Of a DNA stretch of 9,335 nucleotides, positions 8,217 through 9,335 are shown one piece after another. Position numbers and translations under genes: made by a program. Every line of letters begins with the position of its first letter. The first letter of the stretch is position 1. This DNA comes from an uncultured Planctomycetaceae bacterium. Lineage in GTDB: Bacteria > Planctomycetota > Planctomycetia > Pirellulales > UBA1268. The notes under the pieces were generated by a model, which searched no databases, had not been told where the DNA came from, and worked only from the letters and a program-made list of their open reading frames with translations. The DNA lies in assembly GCA_937926325.1 (NCBI GenBank), contig CALAZQ010000232.1, positions 1 to 9,335 of the forward strand, read 5' to 3'.

Positions 8217-9335
8217 ATGATCAGTAAGGCCAGTCCCTCCATCGACCCGATCCGTGAGAAAGTCGAAGCGGGTGAGCGGCTGACAGCTGCCGAGGCCGAA
8301 AGCCTCTGGGACGAGGCGATCGACCTACACGAACTGGGTGAACTCGCCAACCTCGTCCGGGAGCGGAAAAACGGCAACGCGGGCTACTACAACATCAACA
8401 CCCACCTCAATCCGACCAACGTCTGCGTCTACCGCTGCACCTTCTGTGCCTTCCGGGCCGACCTGCGGGAGGAACGCGGCTATTGGATGACCGACGAGCA
8501 GATTCTGGAGCGGGGTCGCGAGGCGGTTTCAGCCGGTAGCACCGAGATGCACATCGTCGGCGGCCTGCACCACCAGAAAGACTACGACTGGTACCTCAAC
8601 ATCATCCGCATCCTCCATGAGGCCTATCCGACGTTGCACCTGAAGGCCTGGACGCCGGTGGAGATCAACTGGTTCTGTCATCTCACCAAACGGTCCAAGC
8701 TTGAGATTCTCACCGAGATGAAAGAGGCGGGGCTCGGCAGCCTGCCGGGTGGCGGGGCTGAGATCTTTCACCCGGAAGTGCGGGACAAGATCTGTGAGCA
8801 CAAGGCCGACACCCGCGAGTGGTTCGAGATTCACCGCATCGCCCACTCGCTCGGCCTGCGGAGCAACGCCACCATGCTCTACGGCCACATCGAGAATGCC
8901 TTTCACCGCACCGACCATCTGATCAAACTCCGGGATCTGCAGGATGAGACCGGCGGCTTCCAGACCTTTATTCCGCTCGCCTTTCATCCGGACAACACCC
9001 GGCTTGATCACATCCCGAAGCCCTCGGCCGCGATGAGCCTGCGGACGATGGCGATCAGCCGGCTGGTGCTCGACAACTTCGATCACCTCAAGGCCTACTG
9101 GATCATGCTCGGCATCGGTACCGCTCAGGCAGCCCTCGCCTATGGGGCGGACGACATCGACGGCACGGTGCGGCACGAGTTGATCTATCACGACGCCGGG
9201 GCTGAGACGCCTGAAATTCTCTCCGTCGAGCAAATTCAGCGGCTCATCCGGGAAGCCGGCCGCGAACCGATTGAACGAGACACGCTCTACCGCCGCGTCG
9301 AACGCGAAGGCAACAACTGGCGGGCTGCCGAACAA
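8217..9335 (+). CDS. mqnE: Aminodeoxyfutalosine synthase MqnE, 3' end beyond the window
   Basis: MqnE is a radical SAM enzyme that adds the adenosyl radical of SAM to 3-[(1-carboxyvinyl)oxy]benzoate to make aminodeoxyfutalosine, opening the futalosine route to menaquinone. The frame reads 373 codons from ATG 8217 (GGAG five bases upstream) to the window edge with no stop. The usual family length is about 360-390, so little is missing. The [4Fe-4S] cluster motif CVYRCTFC has Cys70, Cys74 and Cys77 (CxxxCxxC). Downstream blocks are MHIVGGLHHQKDY, LKAWTPVEINWF, EAGLGSLPGGGAEIF, RSNATMLYGHIE, DETGGFQTFIPLAFHP, KAYWIMLGIGTAQAALAYGADDIDGTV and EAGREPIERDTLYRRV. MqnC is the nearest alternative, but SLPGGGAEIF and the GADDIDGTV ending are what I associate with MqnE. 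It is probably cotranscribed with menG, ubiX and mqnP. Confidence 0.95.
   Translation, partial: MISKASPSIDPIREKVEAGERLTAAEAESLWDEAIDLHELGELANLVRERKNGNAGYYNINTHLNPTNVCVYRCTFCAFRADLREERGYWMTDEQILERGREAVSAGSTEMHIVGGLHHQKDYDWYLNIIRILHEAYPTLHLKAWTPVEINWFCHLTKRSKLEILTEMKEAGLGSLPGGGAEIFHPEVRDKICEHKADTREWFEIHRIAHSLGLRSNATMLYGHIENAFHRTDHLIKLRDLQDETGGFQTFIPLAFHPDNTRLDHIPKPSAAMSLRTMAISRLVLDNFDHLKAYWIMLGIGTAQAALAYGADDIDGTVRHELIYHDAGAETPEILSVEQIQRLIREAGREPIERDTLYRRVEREGNNWRAAEQ

Noticed and set aside
8529..9335. A minus-strand frame of 268 codons open to the right edge
   Set aside because: The plus strand here encodes a clear radical SAM MqnE with all signature blocks, so the antisense frame is a shadow.

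Overview
This GC-rich, tightly packed bacterial window is entirely housekeeping and cofactor metabolism. It holds nine protein genes. One is cut by the right edge, and I see no RNA genes, mobile elements, CRISPR or phage genes. The gene content points to a planctomycete, probably Pirellulales-like: an alpha2-type glycyl-tRNA synthetase, a bacterial ComB, a futalosine-type menaquinone cluster and a protein of a small transglutaminase-like family. That placement is inference from remembered family distributions, not a search result.

Left part (1-1700): hisD (histidinol dehydrogenase) lies on the minus strand with every catalytic and zinc residue present. A 255-base gene-free stretch follows, holding the hisD leader and the start region of the next gene. 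Middle (1701-4835): a plus-strand transglutaminase-like protein of unknown role runs tail-to-tail into a minus-strand pair, and the two coding regions overlap by 68 bases. The pair is glyS followed by a xylose-isomerase-like TIM-barrel protein, joined by an ATGA stop/start overlap. Next comes minus-strand comB (4939-5733), whose start faces the next operon across a 93-base divergent intergenic region.

Right part (5827-9335): a plus-strand operon for menaquinone synthesis, in the order menG/ubiE, ubiX-type flavin prenyltransferase, mqnP (UbiA-type prenyltransferase), mqnE (aminodeoxyfutalosine synthase). The first three are coupled by a 1-base overlap and a 5-base gap; mqnE follows after 91 bases with its own Shine-Dalgarno. 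MqnE commits the pathway by making aminodeoxyfutalosine. MqnP prenylates the dihydroxynaphthoate formed later, the UbiX homologue supplies prenylated FMN to a UbiD-type decarboxylase that is not in the window, and MenG does the final C-methylation.

The region is mostly ordinary. The points most worth checking are a probable AUC start codon for menG, the long convergent coding overlap, the unexplained ComB, and the uncharacterised Cys-His-Asn transglutaminase-like protein. I did not find evidence for a new multi-gene system.
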